A DNA stretch of 64,000 nt from Megalonaias nervosa (GCA_016617855.1 JAECUM010016682.1:1-64000); one strand, 5' to 3'. Positions 1 through 11,398 are shown, counted from the stretch's first letter. Numbers and translations are program-made. Notes: generated from the sequence alone by a model not told the origin.

Positions 1-1039
1 TGTTAGTATAAAGCAACTTGGTATCCTCATAATATAGGTATATAAAATTGTGACTTGTACTCTCTCAACCTGGTTATTGATTTCTTAGAATATTACATTA
101 TAACAGGAGAAAATAGCTAAAAAATATTTCCATATTCCCTTGAGCTATATAAACTATTTCAAGAAAATAAAATCAGACATACTGAGTCAAGGAAAGAAAT
201 AATATTGAGTTCCACCCTTTGTTGTTTGATGTCATCTCTCTCAACATTGTGCAACTCTTGACTAAAGAAAACTATTACATCAGAAAAGTGGCAAGATGAT
301 GAAGAAACCTTCAGTCTATTAAACGGTGAGTTAATTAAAGAGTTTGCTAGGTATAGCTGATAAGTTTGTAAATGAAAATGATCAGACTGTCAATAAATAT
401 TTATTTGCATACCATCAGCCTGACGACTTACTGAAATGTATAGACAGAAGAATGCAAATACTCTACAAAAGATACCCTTTGATGTAAGGCTTGTGACTGA
501 ATATTTTTAATGAAAAATGAATTGGAAAATGAAATTCCCCTATCTGAGTTGCATCATCACCTAACCGGTTTTATGCTCAAGGTTAGGATTAAAAGATGGA
601 ACTGAGTTTGATCCCAACAGCTTAAGAAGCATCATCAGCTCCGTTGATTGCCACCTAAAAATAAAGAAATATGCAAGTTCAATCATAAGTGGAAAATTTT
701 TAATTATACAAAATTTACATTAGCCAGATTGGTTCATCGGATAAAGCAAAGATATTTACACTCTAAAGGATAAGGAATAAACCGATCACAGGCAGCAAAC
801 ACAGACTAAATGAATGCTTTTGTATAACAAAACTAATATACAATCAGGAACTTGTACTTTGTCTGGTAGCATTTAGAATTTCCCCTTCAAATACTCAGAC
901 GGATTCAATTGGCTCTAGTACACTTCATAACATTCTTCTAATTAATATAATATGCATACGATGTAGTCCTTTTTCCGAACTATCGAACCTTTTACATTCA
1001 CAAACCATCATCACCTAGAAAACAGCAAAAATCATGGCA
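1..1039. other. AT-rich DNA, nothing recognised
   Basis: No reading frame of useful length, RNA gene or clear repeat is visible. The stretch is AT-rich and has scattered homopolymers. Confidence 0.5.
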
Positions 1040-1135
1040 AACGTTTTCATCCCAAATTACCACCTTGGATATTAAAAATCCGCAAAATAATATTTGATCT
1101 TTGCCGCTTCGAAAAGTATTCAACAAAACACGCCG
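1040..1135 (+). repeat. Jockey-like LINE fragment
   Basis: A short piece similar to the RT/RNase H linker of the Jockey-like LINE copies at 40.39 and 42.70 kb. All three share the run reading as KIIFDL (here near 1085-1105) in similar context. Too short to date. Its right end merges into the CATA microsatellite. Confidence 0.45.
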
Positions 1136-1140
1136 TTCAG

Positions 1141-1205
1141 TACTCATACATACATACATACATACATACATACATACATACATACATACATACATACATG
1201 CATAC
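1141..1205. repeat. (CATA)n microsatellite, left part
   Basis: Tetranucleotide array directly abutting the 5' LTR. The same motif resumes right after the 3' LTR at 8031, so the retrotransposon most likely inserted into this array. The last four bases, ATAC (1202-1205), match ATAC at 8031-8034 and may be the target duplication. Within a repeat that phase is ambiguous. Confidence 0.9.
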
Positions 1206-2108
1206 TGTTATGTATATTTAAATTAATTATTTGTTTGTTTGTTTTAATTTTTTAAATTCCATTAGAATCTTAGATGCTATTGTAATGTAACATTGAGTTC
1301 AATTCTAATTGACCTGATTTTTTTTATTCATTTAAGTAAACATCTAATAATGGAAACATTGTATCTAGTTTCTGACCTTGATTCAAAACTAGTGTCAGTT
1401 TTAGGTAAACAACTTGTTTTTTGTTTTTTTAAATTTTTTTAAAAATTCTTTCTCAGAGTAAGATTCATTAAGTGGAATCAAGGTCATACCTGGAGTAGGT
1501 GACAAATAACACGTGTTTATTGTTACAAACGTTTGGTTTTCCCAGATTGATGAACTTTAGACCCCCATCCGGGAATCTGTTTTGCGTTTTAGTTAGTCTT
1601 ATAACTCATGTTATGATAAGAATTAGCCAGTCGGGCTCCAAACATATGTTGTGACCAGTTTGAGTTGAATTTTTATTTTATTGAATTTCAAATGATTATT
1701 TTCCCTGGAAATACAAATGCTTCTACAAAATTCTTGGACAAAGACATTCACTGAAATTTATTCGGAATTCAAAACTGGACTATTATTTTCTGTGATTCAA
1801 CAAAGAACTGTTGACACAACAACACTTCGCAGATTACAACAGACGTCATCACCTTCCATTTTTGAATTTCATCGGGACTGGAACATTCATAACTTTTTAA
1901 TAACAGGATTTCTATTTTTTAATTCTTTGATTAATTTTGGATTTGATTCGTAAAACCGTAAGTTCTTTTTTCATTTTTGCCTTGATTTTATAGGGAAATA
2001 AATTATTTGTTAAATTTTACAAAGCTTGCGATCCAGGAAAAAGAGCTTTCCTCTCGGTTTGGTCGATACATTTAATTTCATGTCTGTCCGTATTTTTAAA
2101 TCGTAACA
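1206..2108 (+). repeat. 5' LTR
   Basis: Begins TGTTATG and ends ATCGTAACA. It aligns with the 3' LTR at 7184-8030 over most of its length. Two structural differences stand out. About 37 bp near 1610-1648 are absent from the 3' LTR. The last part (2030-2103) is replaced by a 74-bp block that in the 3' region occurs only beyond the microsatellite (8136-8209). The U5 ends of the two LTRs are therefore not homologous. Confidence 0.85.
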
Positions 2109-2272
2109 AGAAAATTTGGGTGCTCGTCCTTGGGATATATGAATTTTGGCTGAAATATTTCAGAAAACTTTGTTTTTTGAAATTTCAATTCCCCTAGTTT
2201 TTGAAATTTTTTAAATCCCAAGTATTATTTCACATTTTAGAAATCTTTAGTGAAATCAACAGACTTTTTACA

Positions 2273-3704
2273 ATGTCATCAAAAGTGGAGATCCTTCTTT
2301 CAGATCCTACCCAGGAGCAGTTAGACTGTTTGAAAAAAAGATGAATTACTTCAATTTGCCAAAAAAAAATATGATCTTTCTGAGGCAAAAGCTTCTTTAA
2401 CGAAGCAAGAAATAAAAAACATTTTGGTCCAGTATTTGGATAAAAGTGTTTTAGTTCCGATCAGCAAGTCTGTATCAGACTCTGACATAAAAGTAAAAAT
2501 AATTAAAATTAAAATAGAAGATGGAATTAGAGTTAAGAAAGCTGGAACATCAGAAAGATAAAGAAGAAAAACAAATGCAGTTGCAATTGGAGAAAGAGAA
2601 AGAACAAATGCAGTTACAGAAAGAAGAGAAACAAATGCAGTTGTAATTGGAGAAAGAGGAGAGAGAGAGAAACAAACGCAGTTACAATCGGAGAAAGAGG
2701 AGACAGAAAGAGAGATGCAAATGCAAATGCAAAAAGAGAAGGAAGAGAGGGAATAATCAATTTAAAATGAAAGAAATAGAGCTGGCAAGTGAAATGCACA
2801 TTCCTACTTCACATACAAATTCAAGTTTTGATGTTACTAAGAATATTAGGTTAGTGCCCCCTTTTATAGAAAAAGAAATAGACGAATATTTTCCTCGTTT
2901 TGAAAAAATTGCTGAAAATTTAAAATGGCCATTGGAGCATTGACTCTATTATTGCAATGTGTACTTACTGGTAAAAGATAGTGATATTTACCATTCACTG
3001 TCACTACAGTAAAGTGCTGACTATGATCTGGTTAAGGAATGCATCTTAAAGGGTTATGAGTTAGTCCCTGAGGCTTATCGGCAAGAATTCAGGGACTATA
3101 AAAAAAGAAGCTGGACAAACTCATGTCGAATTTGCAAGAGAAAAAGAGCAGTTATTTGATCAATGGTGCTTAGCCAAGAATGTTGATCAAGATTATGAAA
3201 GTCTTAAACAACTTGTATTGCTTGAAGAGTTCAAAAACTGTGTCCATAGTGATATTAAAACTTATCTTGATGAACATAAGGTTGAAACATTGGAAAATGC
3301 TGCTCGTACCGCTGACGAGTATTCCTTAGCTCATAAAGTTCCTTTTGTAGGCAAGTCTTCCACTCAGCAGTCTTCTTGTAAAACACTATTTCAGCCTAAT
3401 GCGAACTCTTCTAAATTTCAATCTGGCACAACTTTTAAAAATCAAGTTTCTGATAAGTTTGATCAAAAATCCTTGTCTCTTCCTACGTGAACCTATTATA
3501 AGAAGAAAGGACACGTTATTTCTGATTGCTACAAATCGAAAAATAAGCATCAGAATCAAGACAAACCTGTTCTAAATACTCTTATTTCTAAGAGGTCAAG
3601 GTCACTGTCATGTATTGAAAGCAATACATTTGTTGGGTCTAATAAACCCCAGTCTTATTTTATTATGGAGAATAATGAACCATTCATGTCGAAGGGTTCT
3701 ATAT
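2273..3704 (+). pseudogene. gag of the gypsy element, broken
   Basis: ATG at 2273 opens a frame that breaks within about 70 bp at an A-run (TGA at 2342). Coding character continues in shifted frames. There is a Lys/Glu/Gln-rich segment (2500-2760) with repeated KEKEQMQLQ-like units, likely coiled coil. A gag-core-like segment follows (2770-3490), where a TGG appears changed to TGA near 2940. Around 3493-3530 lies a KKKGHVISDCYK stretch that looks like a nucleocapsid zinc knuckle with its first cysteines lost. Further stops occur at 3488 and 3704. Known role of the family: particle assembly and RNA packaging. This copy cannot make an intact Gag. Confidence 0.75.
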
Positions 3705-3706
3705 AA

Positions 3707-4258
3707 CTCTTGGGTGATTCGGCTAATCCCATCGCTATTAAAATTAAAAGGGACACAGGATCTTCTCAGAGTCTTTTATTATCAGGTACTTTGCCTTTTT
3801 CTGAGAAGTCTTCTTCTAATGACAGTTTTCTTATTCGGGGAGTAGAGTGCGGCTTTGTTAATGTTCCTCTCCATTCTGTAAATTTGTCATAAGACTTAGT
3901 CTCAGGACCCGTGACAGTCGGAACAATGTATTGTTTAGCCGTTGAGGGCATTCATTTATTACTAGGCAACGACCTAGCTGGAGATAAGGTTGTGGTTAAT
4001 CCATTTGCAACTGACAAGCCTTCTTTGGATCAGAAAGTTGATCCTATTGAAAAAGAATACCCTAATTTATACCTAGCTTGTGCAGTTACTAGAGCTATGG
4101 CAAAGAAAGCTCTTGAGAATGATGTTGATCAGGAAAGTATTCCTTTAGCTGACACATGTATTAATCAGGCTTTTGATGAGGTCACTTTCACTCCTTGTTT
4201 GGATCAATCAAAAGGTATTGATCACAGTGATCCTCTTTTAACTACTCTTTATTCTAAT
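3707..4258 (+). pseudogene. retropepsin region of gypsy pol
   Basis: The frame carries the active-site triad as DTGSS near 3756 and, downstream, the typical flap-to-C-terminal signature reading IHLLLGNDLAG near 3950-3985. These are the expected landmarks of a retroviral-type aspartic protease. A TAA at 3890 splits the domain and a TAG at 4259 separates it from the integrase. All pieces share one frame, so the breaks are point mutations rather than indels. A roughly 80-codon acidic linker (4000-4258) follows the protease. Confidence 0.8.
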
Positions 4259-4261
4259 TAG

Positions 4262-5527
4262 GGTGACAAACGACAATCACTTGTCGTCGAACAGGAAAAA
4301 GATCCTGAGATCTCCTGTTTGTTTCAAAGGGCCATTAATGAAACTAAAGCCACTGAAGTACCTGTCTGTTATTTCATTAAAAATGGAATTCTTATGAGGA
4401 AATGGAGACCTCCCGAGGTACCTGCTGGTGACGAGTGGTCAGTGAACTATCAAATTGTAGTAACAAAATCATACAGACAGGAAATTCTTAGTCTGGCCCA
4501 TGAAACTCCTTTGGCTGGTCATTTAGGGATTAATAAGACTTATCGCAAGCTCTTGAATCACTTCTATTGGCCAAAAATTAAAAGTGATGCTTGTAAATAT
4601 TGCAGATCTTGTCATACTTGTCAAATGGTAGGAAAACCCAATCAGAAGATACCTAAGGCTCATCTGCAACTTATTCCATCATTTGATGAACCATTTAGCA
4701 GACTAATGATTGACTGTGTTGGTCCCTTATCTAAGACCGAGTCAGGTAACCAATACTTGCTGACTATAATGTGTGCGTCAACAAGATTCCTAGAGGCAAT
4801 TACTTTGAGGAATATTAAAACTAAAACAATAGTTAAAGTTTTGATAAAGTTGTTTACTCAGTTTGGCCTTCCCAAATCTGTCCAATCTGATCAAGGGTCA
4901 ACTTTTATGTCTGGAATGTTCCAGCATGTTATGCACGAATTAGGCATCCAACAATTCAGATCTTCTGCCTATCATCCTGAGATCCATGGGGCTTTAGAAC
5001 GATTTCATCAGACTTTGAAAAATATGATTCGGTCATATTGCTTTGATACCGGTAAAGGTTGGGATGAAGGCATACATTTACTATTGTTTGCAATTAGGGA
5101 ATCAGTTCAAGAATCTTTAGGATTCAGTCTGTGTGAACTAGTTTTTGGACACACTGTGCGTGGACCATTGAAGTTGTTGAAAGAGAAACTTCTTTCTAAT
5201 GAAGATACTGACATTAATCTTCTCGATTATGTTTCCAATTTTAAGTATAAGGTGTCAAAGGCTTGTGAGGTTGCAAGAGCGAATCTGCACACTACTCAGT
5301 CAAAAAGGAAATTAAGGTATGATGAAAACTCAAACGAAAGAAGTCTTCAGCCTGGTGATAGAGTTCTGGCTCTCTTGCCCATACCACAAAATCCTCTTCA
5401 GGCCAAGTATTATGGTCCATACACAGTTGAAAAGAAAGTAAATGATTTAAATTATATCATAAATACTCCTGGTAGGCGAAAAACAAAAATAACTTTGCCA
5501 CATAAACATGTTAAAGGAGTATATTGA
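4262..5527 (+). CDS. Gypsy-class integrase, open frame
   Basis: Integrase inserts retrotransposon cDNA into chromosomes. Numbering from codon 4319 (a TTG; the true product would be cut from a polyprotein, so no own start is expected), the zinc-binding HHCC module has H61/H68 and C98/C101. The catalytic core has D132 (MIDCVGP), D191 (SDQGS) and E227 (ALERFHQ), giving D,D35E spacing. A C-terminal module has the GPY motif (YYGPYTV, about 365-371). All catalytic residues are present over about 402 codons. The frame continues from the protease through one TAG at 4259 and ends in TGA at 5525. Placement upstream of RT is the Gmr1-type arrangement. It is the best-preserved part of the element. Confidence 0.9.
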   Translation, partial: GDKRQSLVVEQEKDPEISCLFQRAINETKATEVPVCYFIKNGILMRKWRPPEVPAGDEWSVNYQIVVTKSYRQEILSLAHETPLAGHLGINKTYRKLLNHFYWPKIKSDACKYCRSCHTCQMVGKPNQKIPKAHLQLIPSFDEPFSRLMIDCVGPLSKTESGNQYLLTIMCASTRFLEAITLRNIKTKTIVKVLIKLFTQFGLPKSVQSDQGSTFMSGMFQHVMHELGIQQFRSSAYHPEIHGALERFHQTLKNMIRSYCFDTGKGWDEGIHLLLFAIRESVQESLGFSLCELVFGHTVRGPLKLLKEKLLSNEDTDINLLDYVSNFKYKVSKACEVARANLHTTQSKRKLRYDENSNERSLQPGDRVLALLPIPQNPLQAKYYGPYTVEKKVNDLNYIINTPGRRKTKITLPHKHVKGVY

Positions 5528-5639
5528 GAGAGATAGCCAGGTAAATCATGCAATTAATTTAGTTGTACCTGACCCACTCACTGAGGATTTAAGTGAAGGA
5601 ATGCAATCGGACTCTATTGATTTTGCAGCGACAAATCTT

Positions 5640-7048
5640 CGGAATTCAGAAAGTATGAATAATCTGGACAAGACACTTTGACATTTGCAACAACAAGAAA
5701 GGAATGAACATAACCAGTTATTATTTGAATATTAGCACTTATTTCCAGATGTTCCTACTAGAACAGACAAAATTTTTCATGACGCTGAAATTGTCAATTC
5801 CAAACCTGTGTAACAACACCCATACAGGATGAACCATCTCAAACAGGAATACTTGCAAAAAGAAATTCAGTATTTGCTGGAAAATGATTTCATAGAGCCC
5901 AGTAAAAGTGACTGGAGTTCACCATGAATACTTGTTCCGAAACCAGATAAAACTTTCCATATGTGCACTGATTATAGAAAAGTGAACAGTGTGACTAAAA
6001 CAGATTAATTTCCGTTACCAAGAATCGATGATGGTATTGATAAAATTGGAAACGCAACGTATGTCACCAAATTTGACCTTCTGAAAGGACTGGCAAATTT
6101 CACTGACGGAAAGGGCAAAGAAAATTTCGACATTCATGACTCCAGATGGACTTTATCAATATAAAGTGATGCCGTTTGGGATGAAGGGTTCGCCAAGTAC
6201 TTTTCAACGTTTAATGAATATGATTCCTCTGGTCTAGATAATTGTGATGCATCAATGATGTCATCATCTACAATGACACCTGGAAAGAACATTAAGCAAC
6301 AATTCGGAAATTCTTTGACAGACTCACTGATGCAAATTTGACAATCAATTTATCCAAAAGTGAGTTTTGCCGTGCTTGTGTAACATTTCTAGAACATATT
6401 GTGGGACATGGACAAGTTAAACCTATAGATGCTAAGCTTAAGGCTATCTCTGAATTCCCTGTGCCTGTTAGTAAAAAGTAACTGATGCGATTTTTGGGTA
6501 TGGCTGGATAGTATCGGAAATTTTGTGCTAATTTTTCCATAATTGCTGAATCTCAGACAAATTTATTGAGCAAGAAAAAGAAGTTTCATTGGACTGAAAA
6601 ATGTCAGGAGGCTTTTTATAAGTTAAAGGCCATACTTAAGAGTGTACCAGTTCTTACAGCACCAAAATTTCAGTCAATCATTTAAATTGCTGATGCAAGT
6701 GATGTTGGGGTTGGAGCAGTATTGATTCAAGAAGACAAAAATGATGTTGATCATCCAGTGTGCTATTTTTCTAATAAATTGAATAAGCACCAAACAAATT
6801 ATTCAATAACCGAGAAGGAATGTTTGGCTTTGATATTGGCATTACTACATTTTGAAGTTTACATTAGTTCCGCTTCTTCTCCGATTATTGTGTTTAGTGA
6901 TCACAACCTCCTTACTTTCATTGGCAAGATGAAAAATAAAAATCAGTGATTATTAAGGTGGAGTTTGTTGTTACTGGAATATAATATTGACGTCAGGCAC
7001 ATGAAGGGGAAAGATAATTTAATAGCAGATGCACTTTCCCGTGTATAG
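5640..7048 (+). pseudogene. reverse transcriptase-RNase H, broken
   Basis: RT landmarks are readable in order: TDYRKVN near 5970, VTKFDLLKG near 6063, then MPFGMKGSPSTFQR near 6172. The catalytic YxDD box reads CIND at 6248-6259, so one metal-binding aspartate is changed to Asn and the polymerase would be inactive. Frameshifts occur between 6080 and 6250, and there are stops, for example in place of Trp near 5924. RNase H follows: DASDVGVGAVL near 6689, then ITEKECLALILAL, a FSDHNLL segment, and the terminal IADALSRV followed by TAG at 7046. That ending is the usual end of RNase H in gypsy elements. Confidence 0.85.
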
Positions 7049-7173
7049 AAATATTATTTGATGTACACCTTGTATCATTCATAAGATTTCTTGTTATTTT
7101 TTATATAAACTTCATGTATAATTGACCTATGGTAAAAAGAAAGCTTTATTATATAATTCTTTCTTTTTCTTTT

Positions 7174-7183
7174 ATGGGGGAAG
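7174..7183 (+). promoter_or_regulatory. Polypurine tract
   Basis: ATGGGGGAAG lies immediately before the TGTTATG start of the 3' LTR. This is the expected place and composition for the plus-strand DNA primer of LTR elements. Confidence 0.65.
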
Positions 7184-8030
7184 TGTTATGTATATATATA
7201 TAAATTAATTATTTGTTTGTTAGTTTTAATTTTTTTTTAAAATTCCATTAGATACTATTGTAATGTAACAATGAGTTCAGTTCTGTTTGACCTGATTTTA
7301 TTATTCATTTAAGTAAACAACTAATAAACTAATAATGGAAACACTGCATCTAGTTTCTGACCTTGATTTAGAACCAGTGTCAGTTTTAGGTAAACAACCT
7401 ATTTTTTATTTTTTTAATTTTTTAAAATTCTTTCTCAGAGTAAGATTCATTAAGTGGAATCAAGGCCATACCTGGAGTAGGTGACAAATAATACGTGTTT
7501 ATTGTTACAAACGTTTGGTTTTTCCAGACTGATGAACTTTAGACCCCCATCCGGGAATCTGTTTTGCGTTTTAGTTAGTCTTATAACTCATGTTGTGACC
7601 AGTTTGAGTTGAATTTTTATTTTAATGAATTTCAAGTGATTACTGTCCCTGGAAATACAAATGCTTCTACAAAATTCTTGGACAAAGACATTCACTGAAA
7701 TTTATTTGAAATTCAAAACTGGAATATTATTTTTTGTGATTCAACAAAGAACTGTTGACACAACAGCACTTCGCAGATTACAACAGACGTCGTTGCCTTC
7801 CATTTTTGAATTTCATCGGGACTGGAACTGAGATTCATTTAGGACTTTTTAAAAATAGGACTTCTAATTTTTATTCTTGGATTAATTTTGGATTTGATTC
7901 GTAAAACCGTAAGTTCTTTTTCTCATTTTTACCTTGATTTTCTAGGGAAATAAATTATTTGTTAAATTTTACAAAGCTTGTTGTCTTCACTCTTTTCTGT
8001 TACGTTTTGGAAGAGCCTAGACACGTAACA
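7184..8030 (+). repeat. 3' LTR
   Basis: Starts TGTTATGTAT and ends CACGTAACA, followed by ATAC and the microsatellite. Its U5 (TTGTCTTCACTC near 7981) is also found in the solo LTR at 15.4 kb. This ending is therefore the canonical one for the family, and the 5' LTR is the deviant. Confidence 0.85.
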
Positions 8031-8063
8031 ATACATACATACATACATACATACATACATACA

Positions 8064-8096
<33 letters not shown>

Positions 8097-8125
8097 GCAT
8101 ATATGCATGCATGCATACATGCATA
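8031..8125. repeat. (CATA)n microsatellite, right part
   Basis: Continuation of the tetranucleotide array interrupted by the gypsy insertion, with ATGC variants toward its right end. Confidence 0.9.
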
Positions 8126-8135
8126 CATTCTTTGG

Positions 8136-8209
8136 GATCCAGGAAAAGGAGCTTTCCTCTCGGTTTGATCGATACATTTAATTTCATGTCTATCCGTATT
8201 TTTAAATCG
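8136..8209 (+). repeat. 74-bp copy of 5' LTR U5 block
   Basis: Starts GATCCAGGAAAA and ends TTTAAATCG. It is about 95% identical to 2030-2103 in the 5' LTR but sits outside the 3' LTR beyond the microsatellite. It lacks the following TAACA, so it does not end like an LTR. Confidence 0.8.
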
Positions 8210-8224
8210 AAATTTTTTCATATA

Positions 8225-8440
8225 GCCGAGTGTTAAATTACGCTTGCCTAGCGAGTGAGTTCTCGAGCACGTCGAGCCCTAACCTCCTTACTTATTCCAT
8301 CCTTTTTGGGGTAGGGGGTAAGGATACGGCCATGAGGGTTATAATTTCTGGTGCATGAGAGACTATACGTGCCCATACTCGCGGCCTGGATTCGATTCCT
8401 GCGTGCCGTATTGTTTCATGAAAAGGCGGTAATCTGCATG
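8225..8440 (+). repeat. possible tRNA-derived SINE fragment
   Basis: Contains a pol III B-box-like motif, GGATTCGATTCC, near 8390, inside a GC-richer block than its surroundings. No convincing A box, tail or target duplication was found, so the assignment is weak. Confidence 0.3.
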
Positions 8441-8639
8441 AAAACAAATATCAAATCTCTTGTTCCCATTGATTTTCATTAGAAAGAGACTTTACTTACA
8501 TCGCAAATGAAAGCAATAGGTCGTCCAAAATAAGATATCATCTTGTACACCTTCGGGTAGTGACAGTTGTGGCGTCCAGAAAGAAAAATACACGCGGTAA
8601 GGTAGATATATGGCTAGAGGAAGTAAGAAGGAAAAAATC

Positions 8640-9118
8640 ATTATGATTTTATCCAAATCATAAGTGGTCAGGCTTCATCATGTTTTTATCCAATTAGCGG
8701 TGCTCAGGCTTCAATACGCTTGCATCATAATTATCAGTGCTCATGTTTATTTATTCTTTTATCTAAATCGTCAGTGCTTAGGCTTCATTATGATTTGATC
8801 CACTTCACCAATGATCAGGCTTTATTATACTTTAATCGAAATCATCACTGCTCATGGTTCATTATGCTTCTATCCAAATCATCAGTGCTCAGGGTTCATT
8901 ATGTTTTTATCCAAATCATCAGTGCTCAGCGTTCATTATGTTTTTATCCAAATCATAAGTGCTCAGGGTTCATTATGTTTTTATCCAGATCATCAGTGCT
9001 CAGCGTTCATTATGCTTTTATCCAAATCATAAGTGCTCAGGGTTCATTATACTTGAATAGAAATCATCAGTGCTCAGGGTTCATTATGCTTTTATCCAAA
9101 TCATAAGTGCTCAGGCTT
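8640..9118 (+). repeat. 37-bp minisatellite, about 13 copies
   Basis: Repeats of a 37-bp unit containing ATCCAAATCATCAGTGCTCA and GGTTCATTATG. The middle copies (8870-9100) are the most alike and the left copies the most diverged. The open frames here are by-products of the array, since 37 is not a multiple of three and all frames cycle through the same peptide. Confidence 0.9.
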
Positions 9119-11398
9119 CGAGTGGCAACAGTTTGATGCATCAATATCAAAGACTTTGACTACAAAGAACATTCAAGTTGCAAAATTATGCTTAACATTA
9201 ACCCCTTATTTAATTTCCCTTCTAAAGTGTTTATTGTGTACGAAATATGTTATATAAGTCACCATGCTGAACATTTTTCATGGAGACCTGTAATGTGCAA
9301 TATCGGTGGGAAGGACATCACTGTCAATACGCTTAATAACCTTTCCTGCTACATTTTAACTTGATTGTTTGGGGCGTGTGTGAGAAATACGAGACAAATA
9401 TTTACCCAGTCGTCTAAGAAATTTAGCCTTTTAGTGTTAGTAACTGTCGCTGATCTCGTTGCGTTGTAGGACGATTCTTGTTCAGTCCACATTACTACTG
9501 ATTTGTTGGGCTGCCAGACTGACAATTACTGTCTTGATAGCCATGGGCGTCAAAGTCTGATTACAATAAATTGTTATGAATGGGATTCATATAAATAGTT
9601 TGCATTGTAACGACAGTTTCCTCATATTCATCAAACTGAATCTATTCTTGAGAAAAGAAACATACACACAGAGCAGGCACCTACTTGGAGATCTTTTTCC
9701 ATTAAATCTTTATTTCAAATAAGAATGAAAAAGATTAATAGTATGGTTTGGTTTGATGCTTTACGGTGCAGCAACATGCTGAAGGTTATATCGTGTAGTA
9801 GTGGTAGTAGTGGTATAATAACTGGTAGTGGGAGTGGGGGCGACAGTAGTAGTAATAGTAGTAGCGAAGTAATACTAATAACTATTATAAGATCATCGTG
9901 ACATTACATTAATTTCAACTATTAGGAAAAAGACAATAGAACCAAATTTCGAGATAAGTACAAAGCAAAAGTAATTATGTAAAACGATGCATCTCAGTTT
10001 AAAAAACTCATTGAAATTTAGGGGAAGTAGAGCTAAGATTTTAACCCATATACATATACATCTGCTGTCATGTACAGTTCTAAGATTTTTGTGACTTGGT
10101 CATTCTGAAGTTTTCAGTATGTACACGTATTAACAATCGTCATGACACAAGTCTAACATTGCATTTATATTGCTTGTTTTATGATGTGGTTAACTTTAGA
10201 ATGAATATAAATGGTGCCTGACAGTATCCGATATCAGTTACAGTTGACAACGTTTGTTTCTAAATCAATGCAGTCATGTTTCTTGAAGTTTTCAGCGTTA
10301 AGTTCCACAGAAACCGTGCTCAGTAATTATAAATTATTGCAATATTTTATAAAGTCTACACCTAAATTTGTTTACCTTTGGTTGAAAAGTTTATTTGGGT
10401 ATATTTTTACAATGTATGCATTGGAAACAACGAACCAGAAACATATTTCACAGTACGTGCATACATATCCGAATGTTTAAGAAAAACATAATGAATTTGA
10501 GACAAGATCTCACATTTCAGAGATTCTCTAAAGACAAACTGTTTATAAGTTTAGTTTTCATTGTATTAATGTTGTAGCAAAACCCAACGGTAAGTTGTAT
10601 GATTGTTCTAATAAAAACACGGGTGGTTATCATGTACTGACGAACATTGTCATTCTCTATGATTACTAATATTTTTTCCTGATGAAAATCATAAGGAGTC
10701 CAATAATGAGATAACTGTAACAAGCAAAAACAACAAAAGAAATTTATTTACACAAAATTTACTTTTTTCAGGGGTGGGGGTGGGGGACGTTGCTGTATTG
10801 ATGCAACGTAAACGATCTATGCTGCTTGCACTTTGACTCGACTTTTAAGCAAGTACAGAGGGTACATACACCGGTAAATTACCAAAAATAGCGACCATGG
10901 CTTCGTTCCATCGAAAACGTTCAATAAATCATTAAATATTTTAAAATAATAATATCTGCTAAAAGAACAAGAAAACAAATGGGAATGTCAGCTGGTACCT
11001 ACAGACGCAAAAACATTTAACTGTTCCTTTGAAATGAAAACAAAGTGATGAACGGCACCTTAATGGAAAACGAACGTAGAACGAACACTGAGCAAACTCA
11101 GAACGAACGAAGCATGAACAAAGAACCAATGAAAAACGGTATACGCCTAACTCTGATTGCCGCAATCAATATACACTGAACTGTTAATGATAAACGGTAA
11201 ATGATAAGCAATGAACGATAAGTCATAAAATTGTGATTATGTGGATTTAATTTCTTTGTGTAGTCTCTCAAATAATATGCATTTTCAAATGCATTCTCAA
11301 AGGCACGTCAAAGAAAAAGGCATGTTTTGACAACATAAACGATGAAGGATGATATCATGAACCATCAACGATGAGACAGTTGACTGAAACGCTAATGC
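9119..11398. other. No gene recognised
   Basis: AT-rich DNA with short GT/GTA runs (9800-9870) and a G-rich spot at 10770. The only repeat noticed is a block of about 60 bp at 10812-10873 that recurs near 17973-18036. Confidence 0.5.
10812..10873 (+). repeat. dispersed ~60-bp repeat, copy 1
   Basis: Shares CTCGACTTTTAAG and GGGTACATA in the same order and spacing with copy 2 at 17973-18036. Probably the remnant of an unidentified mobile element. Confidence 0.5.

Larger units (their letters stand above)
1206..8030 (+). mobile_element. Gmr1-type Ty3/gypsy LTR retrotransposon, decayed
   Basis: Two long direct repeats beginning TGTTATGTAT and ending GTAACA enclose gag, aspartic protease, integrase, reverse transcriptase and RNase H remnants. 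The integrase lies before the RT, and RNase H ends only about 135 bp before the 3' LTR. In most Ty3/gypsy elements the integrase is last; the protease-integrase-RT-RNase H order is the known hallmark of the Gmr1 clade. A purine tract (7174-7183) abuts the 3' LTR. Gag and RT carry stops and frameshifts, so the copy is not autonomous. The integrase frame is still open for about 400 codons, which suggests moderate age. Confidence 0.88.

Noticed and set aside
8720..9106. 128-codon open frame
   Set aside because: Product of the 37-bp minisatellite; the same peptide recurs in all frames.
8640..9118. CRISPR array
   Set aside because: Direct tandem units without unique spacers, in an animal-like genome.
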